Origin: Diphasiastrum complanatum
Taxonomy: Eukaryota > Streptophyta > Lycopodiopsida > Lycopodiales > Lycopodiaceae
Direction of reading: 5' to 3'
Assembly (NCBI GenBank): GCA_029204225.1
Contig: CM055092.1
Coordinates: 10,255,806 to 10,319,805, forward strand
DNA length: 64,000 nucleotides
Below, in pieces: positions 21,401-34,545 of the stretch. Each line of letters opens with the position of its first letter. The first letter of the stretch is position 1. The notes below the pieces were generated by a model, which saw nothing but the letters and a program-made list of their open reading frames with translations, was not told the origin of the DNA and made no database searches. A program made the translations under genes and the position numbers.

Positions 21401-24400
21401 CCTGAACATGCAATTTGTTAAATTGGAATTTGTTTAGCTGTAAACTGTTTTTTCACCAATATAAATCCATTCAGAATCAATTTATCAATAAACATAGCTA
21501 ATCCTACTTGTATCCAACATCTTGAACATTATGGACTTTTGCATGTCATCGAAAACTCCGTTAGTATGCAAATCCAAGCAACAAGCCCCTTGATTTACTC
21601 ATGCAAATCATTCTACATTATTTGAAAGCTTCCTCAAGCAACAAGAAATAACGAATAAATTCATACTAATTCTCAGCATCCTTACCAAAATCGAACAATT
21701 AGAAGAGCACTCTACCAACAATTTCAAAAAGCATGCTCAATCAATCCATATCCGAACTCCTCTTGAGAAATCAGCACTCCAATCCGGGATGCAAATCCAA
21801 GCGCTTCCAACTTCCAACCAATGTAGAGCTTGCCTCCCATCCCATCCAAGGCCACATCTTATCCGAGCTTTTATACCAATTTAGAGGCCACCAAGAACAC
21901 TACTAATACCAATTGAAAGACCACCAGGAACACTACTAAGATGAGAACGAGATCAACACACATAGAGACTAGTGGGAGCCAAACCACCCATCCAAGTGAG
22001 ATGTATCCAAAAACCTCACGCCCGAGCCATGGAAAATGAATACTTGAAGAGAGGAGAGAAACTGGCAACCAAGAACCAAAAACTTATTATGAAGGGGGGC
22101 GTGTCCCTACCCGTATACATAGGGGTAAGAAGCTGGTGCATGCACCCATGCAACCTCCCATGCAGTCCATCTAAACATAGGTAGGTCACATATCCCATGC
22201 TATCCTCATGCATATGACCGTCACAAGCCATGCATTGCTCCATATGTCTCAATAGGAGTGTCTGGGTCCTCTCAAGTTATTAGTAGAGAAGACAATCAAG
22301 AAAACTAGCTATGGACGTATGGAGAAACACCATCAACACATAGGATTTGCTTAATTTCCTTACACCAAGATCCTGGAACACCAAAAGTAAACAGTTAGAG
22401 ACACAAACAGGGGCATGGAGCCACTTATCCTCCTTTAAGAAAAGCTCCTCAAGTACATGCATGGGAAAGTATGAGGTTTCACCATAAGCTCGAGCTACTT
22501 GGCCACTTGGGCCCACCTGCACTAAACTTAGTGAAGGTACAATGTTTTCTATAAAATTGCCCCCATTTCATTTGTACTGCTTATATGAACCAAGTTTAAC
22601 TAGCCATTAGAGGTAAAATAGACACTATATCTCAAGAAGTGAATGGCTTAGAGGGTGCAGCAGATGGATGGTCGACATGGTGGAAGGAAGTGCTTGTCTG
22701 AGCCTCTCAGATAGGTTCAGAGTGGGAGTTGCTGCTGGCTGTCTCTTGGGAGAAAGGCCTTGCCTTGGAGGTGGTGTGGACGCATTCTACATAGTGGGGG
22801 GGGGGGCGGGTGTTGGTGCTTAACTCTATAAAAACACTTTTAAACAACAAATAACCTGAAAAGATGGCTTACAAAATCATATAAAGCCTAAACCCTAAAC
22901 ACACTGGAATCAACGCTTCTAGAAACAAAGAGATTGAAGGTCTAAATCATAAACCCACAAAGATGACACTCTAAACCCCAAGATATCTAATTCGTGTTCA
23001 GATTCGTCACTCGAATCGTCAGACTCTTTCGGGTTCGTGTCTGCAACTATTGGACAGAAGGCAGGGGAAACTAAGCAAATTGTATATGTATTATGAACGA
23101 GCTAAAATTGGCAGGCAAGCTTAAACAAATGGCTATCGCCCAAAAAATACTCAAAACTGATGTCCGCATGATGTTTGTGCGTCAAACTACAAAACCCATA
23201 AAGCTCCATACAAAAGGAACACAAAATGGCAACCAAATACTATGAAGAGAATCACTGTCGTACTCTGCACCAAAATGTGGCTGAACCAAAGAAAAGTCAA
23301 CATCAGGGTTTAACAGGGCATTATATAGTTTTTCAATTTAAAATATGTTCCGTATGTATGGAACGGGCAACCATGAATTGGACTGCTATTCTCAATAAAG
23401 AAAGTTTCAAACTTGCTTCATCAAAGTCGAATGATTTTGCCTAGAAGTGCATGGTGATATGACCAACCTTTCACACAATGACAATCTTACCAGCTTTTGA
23501 TGTGAGTGGAATACTTAACAAGAGGGAATAATGGAGTGTGATTCTGAGCAGTTTTTTTTTTTTCAGATTGATAGAATTGCTCAGCTTCAACAATCGTACT
23601 GATGTTATTGGCCTATGCATGGGGTGGTGTTCTGTAGTGTTCCTGGGGTGGGCTTGCCCACCCAGGTTTGATATCCTGCCCATGTGTGGGCACATATACC
23701 CAGGCCAAAGGTTTGTTTAAGATTAACAAAAAAAAACAAGTACTTAAAGTCAAGGTCTTGGATTATGGCAATAACTAGTGAATTTGTTGTGGCCCGTGGT
23801 TCTTGGCAGAGTCACCTATGGAAAGCTAACACTTGGGTTTCAAAAATTTTGTGATTCCATTTTGGTGCTTGAAATCAAATATTATAAGTGCTTCCTCATG
23901 AGTTATTCAGTTAAGCTAGTCAAGTTCTGCATCGACAATTGTATTCTTTGTTTAGTTTGCAACATCTTGAACTTAAAGTGAACAATTCATCCTGCTCTGG
24001 TAATTCTTATTTTGTTTCTGTTCTTAGAATGGCTCCCATGTTTGGCATCAAGCATTACAAAAGCGCAAAGAGGGCAGGTGCCCTCTTGAACCTGGGGAAG
24101 TGGCTGTAATACTGATGGCAATGGGGTATCCGAAAGAGACTCAGGTTTATGTAGCTTCTGGGCAAGTTTATGGTGGGGAAAATCGCATGGCTGCTCTCCG
24201 AAACATGTTTCCGAATTTGGTGAGTCCGACTACCAGTCCCTTCCATCTGTTCTAAACTACACTTTTTACTTTCAAAGGCTCAATGATTTAGGGTTCAGAT
24301 GCTGTGCAGAGAAAATGGTTAAGAGCGTCGGGTTTAGGGTTTAAATGTGTTCTTTCATTCATTTTACAGGCATGCTTCTGGCTTGTAGTGGTAGCTTGAT

Positions 24401-24809
24401 TGAACTTGTACGTGTGTTGGCTGTGTTGGCTTCTCGTTGTTAGGTTCGGAAAGAGGAGTTGGCAACTGAAGAAGAGCTAAAACCACTGAGGAAACACGTC
24501 ACCAGTCTTGCAGCGATCGACTTTCTTGTTTGTTTGAAATCAGATGTGTTTGTCATGACTCATGGTGGGAATTTTGCAAAGCTTGTTATGGGCACCAGAA
24601 GGTATATGGGTCACCATCTGAAGTCCATTAAACCCAACAAAGCTCTAATGGCAAAGGTCCTTGGTGATCCATATCTAGGCTGGCCAGCCTTTGTAGATGA
24701 AGTTGCTACAATGCATGAAGGGCGGACTGGGCTACCAGAACCTACATTTCCAGGTTATGATATATATGAGAATCCTTTAAGTCACTGTATGTGCAGATCT
24801 AAATCCTAA
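18292..24809 (+). CDS. plant O-fucosyltransferase family protein, last three exons (5' part not found)
   Basis: Exon segments are 18292-18415 (ALHLRFEKGMVGLSF block), 24028-24219 (NGSHVWHQALQKRKEGRC to NMFPNL) and 24444-24809 (VRKEELATEEEL to CMCRSKS stop). Splice acceptors are TTTCAG, TTCTTAG and GTTAG; the second donor is GTGAGT. Joined, they give about 226 residues closely resembling the C-terminal third of plant GT65/DUF246-type O-fucosyltransferases, with the conserved DFLVCLKSDVFVMTHGGNFA segment. Such proteins are Golgi membrane enzymes acting on cell-wall or protein substrates; the exact acceptor is unknown. The first exon enters in mid-codon, so upstream exons exist or existed; I find none between 15.7 and 18.3 kb. 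The 5.6-kb intron contains gypsy debris. The first donor is embedded in (CT)n, so splicing may be impaired. It may be an intact gene with distant 5' exons or a 3' relic. Confidence 0.8.
18416..18468. repeat. (CT)n microsatellite starting at a splice donor
   Basis: The intron begins G-T-C-T-C-T and continues as about 25 CT units. The expected donor consensus after GT (AAGT) is absent. Confidence 0.9.
19325..19560. repeat. degenerate GAAATCGTTCTGGCAACC repeat
   Basis: Three to four variants of the word occur with intervening GGAACGGTTC-like words, within the O-fucosyltransferase intron. 18470-19320 holds nothing else recognisable. Confidence 0.5.
19690..20726 (-). pseudogene. gypsy-type gag fragment in the host intron
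   Basis: The minus strand from an ATG at 20726 reads as a gag: an N-terminal helix-rich part with one stop, then a block 20463-20239 with WWLNLQETG and SWKAFEQAFLRDF, typical of the retrotransposon gag core, and then a degenerate knuckle (CALC...CP, His lost) near 19880. Frameshifts are present. It points away from the integrase piece at 20945, which is on the other strand. It is probably inactive. Confidence 0.65.
20945..21262 (+). pseudogene. gypsy integrase fragment with its catalytic core deleted
   Basis: This encodes the H2C2 zinc-binding module (HDSPRAGHP, REFYWPKMKG, CEQCQVNK) and then LLHPLP. A one-base frame shift leads directly into YPESDGQTE, which normally lies about 150 residues further on, after the DDE core. 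The junction word CTACCCAGA can be read in both frames, so the deletion probably used microhomology. The rest of the intron (21263-24027) has no feature I recognise besides a G-rich run at about 22796-22810. Confidence 0.8.
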
Positions 24810-25444
24810 AGCATTAAAATCTGGAAGCGAGATGCAATTTAGAGTAGGATTTCATGGCGTTGCAACCATTCTTCATGCTGGTTTCTTGGTTGAATGCATG
24901 ATCTGCATGTTTTGGTTTGAAGCATGTGATTCCAGTGCAAGAGTGACCAATCTTGAGTGTCCTCTAATAGGCAGGACATTACCACAACGTCAATCAGTCC
25001 CTTGCATGTTAGATTTTTGACATCAATTTTCCATCTTCCAAGTGGGTGTCTTGAATTATTTCTTGGTGAAAAGCATGCAGTTGTGTATGGCATACATACT
25101 ATGTATTTCTAATTAATCAGGTTAGTAGGTATGCACTTCAATGCATTAGTAGCAAATTCTTCAAGTTGGACTTTTCCTTCCCAGCTAGGATCCTTATGGC
25201 CAAACACGCTCTTCATCCATCTTTGTTACACCATCTGCCTGCATTGGAAGACATGTTGCAAAATTGCCAATTTGCATTCAAGAAAAAGAAAATTCAAAAT
25301 CATACAAGAGAACATTGCTCAAATGGGATGAATAATGTTTTAACCCTAAACTCTAAATCTTAAACACTATCCCGACATTAGAGCGTCAATGGAACGAGTT
25401 TCAATACCTGTGGCTTACTTTCTCATAGTCGATTGCATGCCAAG

Positions 25445-26060
25445 GTAGATACGGGCAGTCATCCTGCAGCAGTTATTCACTAACCACTATCACCTGAAGA
25501 GCTTTGTTCATTGTAGTGAAGTTTTGAACAAAGAATGAACTGTAGAACCTTCGCCTTACATTGAATTGCAGTCCACAGACGACCTCAACTTGCAGTCCTT
25601 CGCCTACTTGCTCATGCCGTCACACTTTTCTTGTTCCCTCTCCAGTCATCCCCACACCATTGTATTTCCTCTTTCTCTTGTTGGGCTGGACTCATGTTTT
25701 TCTGCGCATTCACTACTGGTTTTAAAAGATCAGATAATCAACTATCCCAAAATGCTTTAACATACAAAAACAGGTCCTGGGCAGCCATCCTGCAGCAGTT
25801 ATTCACTGCTGTGATCACTGAAGAGCTTTCGTTCATTGTACTGAAGCTTCGGTGACTGTAGAACCTTTCGTTACAAAAATTTCCGTCCACAGGCCACCTC
25901 AAGTTGCAATGGTTCGTCCACTCGCTCAGGGCTTCACACCTTTTCTTGTTCCCTTTCTTTCCAGTCATCCTCACACATTTATTTCCTCTTTCTCTTATTG
26001 GGCTGCACTCATGTTTTTCTTCTCATTAATGACTAATTTAAAAAAATCAGATAATCGCCC
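25445..26060. repeat. ~300-bp segment duplicated in tandem, non-coding
   Basis: Units at about 25449-25745 and 25784-26055 share CCTGCAGCAGTTATTCACT, GAAGAGCTTT.GTTCATTGTA, TTTTCTTGTTCCCT and GGGCTG.ACTCATGTTTTTCT at roughly 90 percent identity by eye. It lies downstream of the O-fucosyltransferase gene. No gene is visible in 26061-26940. Confidence 0.8.
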
Positions 26061-26949
26061 ATAGCCTACAAAAACAGTAAAAGGCTCAAGAAGAAATATG
26101 ATAAGTTATTCTATTTGTTTTAGCTATAATATATTGCCACTTTGTTTCATGTTCTATCTTAAATTTACTTGATAGGGTGTTGACGTAAGTTACTTGAGAA
26201 AATCCGATAAGCTTGTTATTTTGTAGCTCCTCAAAATCCATCAGATGCAAAGAATGATTTGAAGCGGAGTTATCATTCTACGTACTCTTTGTGATCGCCT
26301 GAGACTGTGCCGCAAGGTGCAAAACGCTCAAACACATTTGAACAATCTTGATCTGATGATTCTAAAATAAATAAAAAATTATGTGCACCGATTTGAAGCA
26401 TCATAAATGGATGCCAATAATCTCAAGAAGAGGTACTTATCCTGGCAATACAAACCAAATACAGTGGATGGCAATGTTAAACATTCAAAAGTGCACATTA
26501 TTTTATACGCAATAAACAACTAGTCATCACAATGTCATTTTTGCAAGTCCTCCATGGTTATTGCATTCCACAATTGCACAAGCTCAACTCCCGATTGTTG
26601 CAAAATATGTGTACATAGAGAAAGTCAGTACATACATAGTCAAATATTGCTGCAATGAACAAAATGCATTGACATATAAAACACGACAAAAGTGATGAGA
26701 TGTAGAATTTCCTTATTTTGTATGAGATGACCATTGCTTTTTGTTGCTAGCTCTCATTATTTGGGGCCTTTCTTTTGAAGATTAGATAGATTTTAAATAA
26801 ACATATGAAAGCTATATGACGTATGTTTGTGCCTATTCTTGGCAGCTTATGAAGCGACTCGGGGTCTTGTAGCATTTGGTTTACGCTATGCACGATGAAG
26901 TTATGGTCCAAGACTTTGTGTGGACTACATGAAGTTCACCTAAGTCTCT

Positions 26950-28086
26950 TGTCATGGCCCTAATGGGGGTTTAGACCATTAGGGAGTGCCTTGGACGTTA
27001 ATTTGTATAGTAGTCGAGTAGGACCATGGGGTGACACCCGCATGCGGTACTAGCATGTGTGTTGCATCTTAGTATTGGATAAGGTGTACATGCACTGTGC
27101 TTTTGCATAGGTCTTGGCTATTATGGGTTAGGGGCAATGGACATGCGTGGGAGTTTGGCATGGGTTGATAGTATGCTTACATGTGGATTCAGTGCATGGG
27201 CAGACAAGGTGAGTTTTACACTATATATACCTTGATTCATGTCCATGAGGATCGTTGAGAGTTAGCAGCCGTTATGTTGTCGGATTGGTAAGCGCTTTCT
27301 ATCATAGTTGATTTGTCTAACTCCCTAGTGCTTAGGGGCTAGATCAGTAGATCTAGGATTGGTTGGGTTAGTTTAATCTACTGCAATTCCCCTTGGTGTT
27401 CTTGGAGCTCTACCCGGATTGGGAGTCTTGGGAGACGTTTTATTGGTATCAGAGCAGCCAGTCGGATCGTGTGAGCGGCGGGGTGTGGACCGGTTGCGGT
27501 GGAATTGAATTGATAACAATTCAAGCAATTTCGGTAAATTAGGTGTTCTACCTTTCCTTTGGTTGAATTGGTTTGAAATGGCTTTGGGATTGTTGGTTTC
27601 AATCTAGCTTTTCTAGTTTTGGACATGATGGTGTAAATTCTAATTTTTTTTCTTATTGCTGGTTTTTTTGTTTATGAGATGGATTTCTTGAGTTGCATGA
27701 AGGTTAGGAATCCTCTTGAGCATATCAAGTGTGAAGCATGAATCAAAAAGAAAACTTGATGTGGAAAGAGTTTGAAGGGAGTAGAATTTATTGCTGGGCT
27801 GTAAAACTGTGTTGATAAGTTGTTGGTAGGATAGAGTTGTGGCTGGAAACTGTTTTGCAGGAGGGCCAAATTCTTTGTGGCATCTTTAATCCATTTTGAA
27901 ACTCGTGGAAACAAGAAAGACTTGCATGATTGTTTGCTTGGCAAGAAAAGTTGTCACTTTGATAAAACCCTAATTTAACCCTAATTTAAAGGGGGGGGGG
28001 AAGGAATTGAAGGCATTGATTAGGTGCTGGTTGTTCGCTCCACAAGCACTGGTATATTTGGAACCCTATTGAGGGGGAGCGATGGT

Positions 28087-28143
<57 letters not shown>

Positions 28144-28468
28144 TTCTGCTCGCTGTTGGAGTGAAGGGGAGGGTGACTCCTTTAGCATGAATTTTTTAAG
28201 GGAAAAAAAAATCCTAAGGTTTTGCGGGAGGGGGTGGGTTTTAACTCCCTAGTGAGAGGTAGTGACAGGGCCTAATCTGGATAGTATTCGAGTAGGACCA
28301 TGGGGTCACACCCTCATGCAGTATTAGCATGTGGGTTTCATCCTAGTAGGGTGTATACGCACTGTGCTTTTGCATGGGTCTTGGCTATTATGGGTTGGGA
28401 TACCTACATGTAGTGGAGATGCGTGGGAGTTTGGCATGGACTGATAGTATGCTTACATGTGGATTCCG
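26950..28468 (+). mobile_element. short non-autonomous LTR retrotransposon (TRIM-like)
   Basis: The left LTR is about 26950-27441 (TGTCATGGCC...). TGGTATCAGAGC at 27444-27455 is the classic initiator-Met tRNA primer site. A partial second LTR (28263-28468, TGACAGGGCC...) repeats GAGTAGGACCATGGGGT, CACTGTGCTTTTGCAT and GGAGTTTGGCATGG of the first. A G-rich polypurine stretch lies just before it (about 28224-28238). The 800-bp interior has no retroelement protein. The second LTR stops at about 28468. Confidence 0.75.
28087..28140. repeat. (CT)n microsatellite
   Basis: About 27 CT units inside the short LTR element. The stretch 28470-29090 downstream is AT-rich with no gene; the word CACATCGGCATGCTA recurs there in slightly altered form about 100 bp apart. 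Confidence 0.95.
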
Positions 28469-29089
28469 CAAATTTGATTCTCATGTGTGTCAAAATAGCT
28501 TTTCTATTTTATAATTTACTTGGCTAGCACATCGGCATGCTAGGCAAATCAGCTCCAATAAAAAAATTATTTTTTCAAAAAGCTTTTTAAAAAAACTCAT
28601 CTTTTTGAAATAAAAAATTTGCAAGCTACCACGTCGGCATGCTAACAACTTCAACAATACTTTTTTTAAAATTAAAAGTACACCTATATTTATAGAGTAA
28701 CAATGTATTTTGTGATGGGCCTATTTGATGGATAGTCAAAGTTTTAAGTATGCACCAAACCACAATTCTTATTCTTCAAAAATCATGAAGTGGCATAAAA
28801 AGAGTAGCACACAATGTGCTACCATTTTGTTGGAGCATGTCATGGAAAAAACTCGCAAAACTCGTAAAAAATTTACTCGCAGAATGTCAAAATTCCATTT
28901 TGCCCTATTTTTTTTTTTTAATAATTGTGTCATCGGAATAATTCTCGAACGGTTATTCTATATGTCCTCGGAATAATATGTCAGTAGGATCAAAATCTAT
29001 GGCCTTGAGACCCATTGTTTTTTTTGAGGTCTATAGAGGCCTCAAAATCTATTCTTTGTTAGCAGGGGTGAAAATTCTCTAATATTCCT

Positions 29090-30460
29090 TGGGTCCCTTT
29101 GCGAATTTTGAGAGTTTATTATCGAGGTATATATCGTGGGAGATGTCGTTGATAATAGATGATTTTTTTTTCTTCAGAATCTTTGATGAATCAATGATGT
29201 ATAAGGATCAAGATGGTACTAAAGATATTGTTGTGAGGATTCCTCTTGATGATGAGCCATTTATGGGCATTCCTCATTGTTGTGGACTTCTCAAAAATGT
29301 ATATTCGATTCATTGTCGGATGGGTAGTTGGGAATTGGACACCTATGTCCAAGAATTCACCAATTTTTTTTTCCAAGGTGCCGCTTTTTTATCGTAAGTT
29401 GGCTCAGTGGCAGTTTGTGTTCGGACTACCCGCTGACTATCAAAATGAGTGTAAGCGTAATGTTCTCGAGGATGCTATCTTTGTGGTGAAAGCCTATGAT
29501 AGAACAATTGTCGTTTCACGAAAGAGTGTGCACGGCCAAATGGCCTTGAAACCAAAGAATGATAAGCCTCATGACAATGGAGTTATCTGCAAGTAAACTT
29601 CAAGTTGATTTATTAGGAAATTGTGTGTGAGAAAGCTCGGCCCCTTCGTTGATTGTGTGTGATTTTAGTACGTTATATTCAAGCCTAATTGATTGTTTCA
29701 CATTAGATGCAAAATTTTAGGGAAAGACATTAACATATCACTTGATTCTAGAAGCACTCATAATTTTATAAATTCTCGGCTTGTTTAGAAGCTTCAAGTG
29801 CCCACCATGGCCAATGATCACCAATACGTAGTCCACTTAGCCTCGGGACGACACAGATGTCGAGGATGCCAAAGTTTCCGATTTAGAGCTTTAGATGCAT
29901 GGCTATGTCGAGAGCGATTGGAATTTTACGTTATGAATCTCAATCGCACTGATGTAATTTTAGGATATAAGTGGTTATTTAGTGAATCAAATTTTTTAGA
30001 CATTGATTTAAAAAAACACTCATTGGTATTTAAAGATAGTTATGAAAAAAATGTCTCTATTTTTTAAGAGATTGATGTACTCCCATCGCCGATGGTTTTC
30101 TCAAATGAATTAATGGAAAAAGTGAATGATTCCGATTATGAATTGTTTCATCTTGTTTATCTAGTTTTCATTGTGATATTGTTCATCAGACTGATGTAAA
30201 TGTGTTTTTTGATTGTAGCATTGAAAATTCTCATCAAGAGCAACAATTAATGCAAGATTTAAAACAAGAATCCAATGATATTTTTCCTAAGCAATTACCT
30301 TATGGACTACCACCTGCACGGTCCGTGGACCATAAGATAGAATTGATGACCAATAGCCATCCCATTATTTAGACAACCTTATCGGTTTAGTGAAAAGAAA
30401 GAGTGGGAAGTGGCTAGGCAAATAGAGGAATATTTTAGTATGCCCATTCTTCTTAAGCAT
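29090..30460 (+). pseudogene. gypsy gag-protease-RT start, degenerate
   Basis: In broken plus-strand frames I see a gag-like block (YVQEFTNF, then FVFGLPADYQNE and LEDAIFVVKAYD), a protease-like block at about 29800-30065 (RTDVILGYKWLF) and an RT start (LPYGLPPARSVDHKIELM, about 30297-30350). Several stops and frameshifts are present, and it ends abruptly at the G1 LTR remnant near 30466. The family is probably a gypsy lineage different from G1. Confidence 0.7.
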
Positions 30461-30465
30461 AATAA

Positions 30466-31415
30466 GCCTTTACATGAATTTAGGCACTATAGCATATTTT
30501 CATGTACAAAAATTAAAAAATTTATAATATAAAACATTTAATCTGGATAATTTGGGATTATAGGTCTCCACATATCCCCTTCCTCATCTGTGTAGCAGCT
30601 CGCAAGTAGTCTGCTCACATTCTTCATTGTCTTTTTCTGGTGGCTACCTTTTTGTGGAAGATTGCCTTTGCTCGGGCTTCATTCTCTGCATTGACTTGTT
30701 CAAGTGCCATTCCTTTGGTAGAGAGGAAGTAATTGTTCCTCTGCATGTAATTTTCTTGAAATGATAAGTTTGGATACCCACCCATTTCTCGATTGCCCAA
30801 TGGTCCAAGCGGGTTACCAATGAGTGTATTGTTCACAAGGTGAGCATACCAACTATCCTCAGTCAGGATTTCAAACATCTTAGAAGAAGGAACAATTAGT
30901 GATATGGTTGCATATGAGTAATCTAGAAATATTTCTTTTATGTACAAGTGTTGGATGGATAAGAGTGCATATTTACATGGTTGTATGTATGATATGGTTT
31001 GGTTATTGGATTAGTGGATCGAAGTAAATTGTTTGCTTTTACTTCTTCAAAGTATCGAGAATAGTTAGTTTCCCAATCTATGTAGATTGTGCACAGATCA
31101 GGGAAAAGGAGTTGGCTTGAAAATCTGGGAGAGATGGGAGTAGAACTAGGAGCAATTTTTTTAACATCAAGAATATTTATTGTTTCTAGCTTACTCACAT
31201 ACTCGTCTAGAAGAGCAAGAAAAAATATTATTTTTGAATGTTTTTAGATATTCTAAAACGTATATATACAAACATCTTGTAACGACATGAATGTAGTTGG
31301 TCTGCACATTGAACTTATTCTGAACAATGGCTAAGGCCAAGACGCTTTTTGGTGTTGGATTTATCTCCTCTACTCTCCTAAATCCCATTTTAGTCTGCCT
31401 CCATTCATGCTGCAT
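30466..31415 (-). mobile_element. 3' end of a G1 gypsy element: LTR start plus ORF3
   Basis: 30466-30572 is the first ~107 bp of a G1 LTR on the minus strand (starts TGTGGAGACC). Immediately upstream in sense direction is the ORF3 region (31415-30624, minus; frameshifted near 31195 and 30940), with blocks EINPTPKSVLALAI, DWETNYSRY, LLRSTNPIT and ILTEDSWYAHLVNNTLI shared with 49656-50177. This fixes ORF3 between pol and the 3' LTR. Both ends of this piece are broken. Confidence 0.75.
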
Positions 31416-32735
31416 TTTTACTCACGTTGTCGTACAGTCTGCATATTTACATGTAAAATAAGACAGACGAATAAAACGCGACTGTCTGCATAAATACAAG
31501 TAAATTCTTACAGGCGAAGAAAAGGCAAAAAACGCGACACTATGTTTTTACACGTGTTTTGTGACAGGCGAGAAAGGCGACACTACCTTACAAAATGCCA
31601 AAGGTGCCCTAGGAAAAACGAAGGCACCCTATAAATCAAATCCTAAGGCATTTCATCAGAGTGACGCATTTTTCGCATCTTCACCAATGTTTATTTCAGC
31701 AAAGGTTGACGTCGCGTCCTTTTCACGCTCATCCCATGCAGCTGTGCTAACAGACTTGACAACGACATCAGCCACCCACAATCTCCTATAGACAGCACAT
31801 CCACTTTGTAATTTCTTCATTTGCACACCTGTAACATTGTGTATATATATTGAATACTACTTGCGTATTCAATACACAGATCAAGAACAAGTGTGTGTGT
31901 AAGATATAGCATCAGAAGCTTATCAGAGATAGACGAAGTAGATGCCTTGCGCATTGATTCTTTATTGTCAGCAATAGATTCATCCCTTTTACAGATTGAA
32001 TTAGTTTTGTAGAGCACGCGGTTTCGTCCGCTATTGTCTTGTGCTCTACCGCATTATTTACATATATATTTTGCTATACTTAATCTGATAATAGCTCTTT
32101 TGTTCTGTGTTCAGATTTGTGTCGCTATTGCTATGCTTTTCTTCATTCTGTCTGACTTTCTTGTTGCTCAATCTGGTAAACTATTTTTTAGCGAGTTATT
32201 ATTAGTCTAGCTGTTGATGACTAATATTTAGTCTTGCCTTTCGCAAATCATTCGCTACTGATTATCAGTCGAGCTCAGTCTAGCTCTTTGCGAATCATTC
32301 GCGACAAATAATTTGTCTAGCCGTTCGCGACAAATTATTCTTCTGGTGTTTTATTAATGTTTGGCTACATAATCAGAACGACCGTGATTTCCATCACTAA
32401 TGTTCTATTCGTTTATGATAGGCATAGCCATGCTTAGGGAAAGAGTAATATAGCTCATTCCGCTGCGCACGAATACTTTCCGTTCGAAGTTTGTTTCTCG
32501 TTCGAGTTTCGAGTTCGTTTCTTTCTTGTGTTCGTTTTCTTTTCGAGCTATTTTCGTTTCTCATGCATGACACACCCTCTTTCTCCAACATGGCATCAGA
32601 GCAATTTTTGTAGCCTGATAAGCTTCCATAGTACAATACTCTACTAGCCGATAGAGTAATTGTCTTCTTGTTCTGTACCAGATTTTAATACTTAAGTCAC
32701 TGATAGTTTTTCCTATCACTTAGACTAATCTTCCA

Positions 32736-34545
32736 CATGGATTCCCAAGGGAAAGCCACTCCTATCATGGACAAGCTTGATGGAGCCAATTACCATCTAT
32801 AGAAATTTAAGATGAAAACTGTACTAATGGCTAAAGAATTGTATGATGTTGTTACAGGTGCAGAAGGAAAACCTGAAGCAGACGACATAACAATCACCAG
32901 ATGGAAGTTGAAGGATGGAAAGGCTTTCGCGTTGATCATCCTCAACATTACGGATACCCAGATCGGCCATGTATCCAAGGCCCAAACATCAAAAGAAGTC
33001 TGGGGCATCTTGAACACACTATACGAAGTGCGAGATATAGCTTCCAAGCTACATCTCAAGAAGAAATTTTACTCCCTCAAGATGGCAAATGGTGATTCCC
33101 TGCAGAATCACATCAACCAATTCAAGAACCTGCTAAGACAAATGGCCGCTGTCGAATCTATCATAGATGATCAAGACGCAGTAATGCAACTGCAAGCTTG
33201 CCAAGCTCATACGATAGATGGGTGATGATCATCACGACACATCCAGAACTGACTCTTTCGAGAGTCATTACTATGTTGTTGCAGGAAGACACGCGGAGGA
33301 ATGAAGCCTCAAGTTTCTCAGCTGATTCTCACGTTTTATACACCAACAAGAGCACGACTAAGCAGAAGAAGAGAAAGGCATGAAGCAATGAAAGCCAGAC
33401 CAGAAATCATCACAACACAAAGAACAGTCAAATCCGCAGACGAAGAAGAAGCTGTTTTGCAGATACTACAAGCGAAACAACCACGAAAATCAAGACTGTC
33501 GGATACTGCAAGCAAAGAACAACAACAAGGGGCAGTCGAATCAAGTGGCAAATGCAGCTGTAGAAGCTCCACAGCCTATTCAAGAAGCGGATCATGGTGC
33601 CTTCATGACCAACCATCAAGGAGCATCTGGCGACAGTTCTTGGTTCTTGGATTCCAGAGCCACTCAGCACATGACCAGCCTCATTGGCTGTTTCGAGTCC
33701 TATACACCTTACAGTACCAAGAAATATGTTCACCTTGGCGACAATAGCACACAAGCTATTAAAGGTGAAGGTACTGTAAGATTGAACTTTGCAAATGATC
33801 AATCTAGCCTACTTTCTAAAAACCTGTATGTAGCAAATTTGTCTACGAATTTGCTCTCTTTAAGTAGAATCACAGATCTAGGACATAGAGTAGAATTCGA
33901 ATGTGATTAGTGCAAAGTAGTTGATAGGACAGCCAAGACCCTAGCACTCGGAAAGAGACATGGATACTTGTATAAATTAAGTCATTGTTTTTTTGCCTCT
34001 AGTCAGGCGCTCAGTACTTCTATTCATGCAAATAAAAATTTACTTTGGCATTATAGACTTGGTCATTTGAATCATGATGCTGTACAACAAATATCTAGAC
34101 AATCTATTGTTCTTGATCTCAACTATCCTCATGATAAAGTCGAGTTACTTATCTGTCAAGACTGTCTAGTTGGTAAACAGACTAGGAAACCATTTAAATC
34201 AAGCCATCAACATATTGCTAGAGGATTGTTAGCCATTATACATTCAAACATTTGTGGCCTGATGAAAAATCCTTCATTGAAGGATGCAAAGTATCTTATA
34301 ACTTTTATTGATGAATTTTCCAGAAGGACTATGATGTACTTCATAAAGAAGAAATCAGAAGCCTTCAACTGCTTCAGAATCTTCAAGGACGGACGATCAA
34401 GGCTCTAAGGTCAGACAAAGGTGAAAAATATATCTCTATCGAGTTTAAGGAATACTGCCAAAGCCAAGACATTGAGTAGCAATTCATCACTCCTTACAAT
34501 CCTCAGTCTAATGGCTTAGCCGAGAGGAAGAGCCATACCCTGGTT
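32736..34545 (+). pseudogene. copia gag-protease-integrase, first copy
   Basis: From the ATG at 32736, gag (UBN2-type) reads GANYHL-stop-KFKMKT, then KEVWGILNTLYEVRD. A frameshift near 33195 leads on to RWVMIITTHPELTL. A knuckle region with CRYYKRNNHENQDC (second Cys lost) follows, then protease WFLDSRATQHMT (the usual DSGA is DSRA), pre-integrase LWHYRLGHLN and CQDC zinc ligands, and the start of integrase, where the first catalytic Asp position reads HSNICG (Asp to Asn). It ends at AERKSHTLVE. Stops and changed active-site residues make it inactive. Confidence 0.85.
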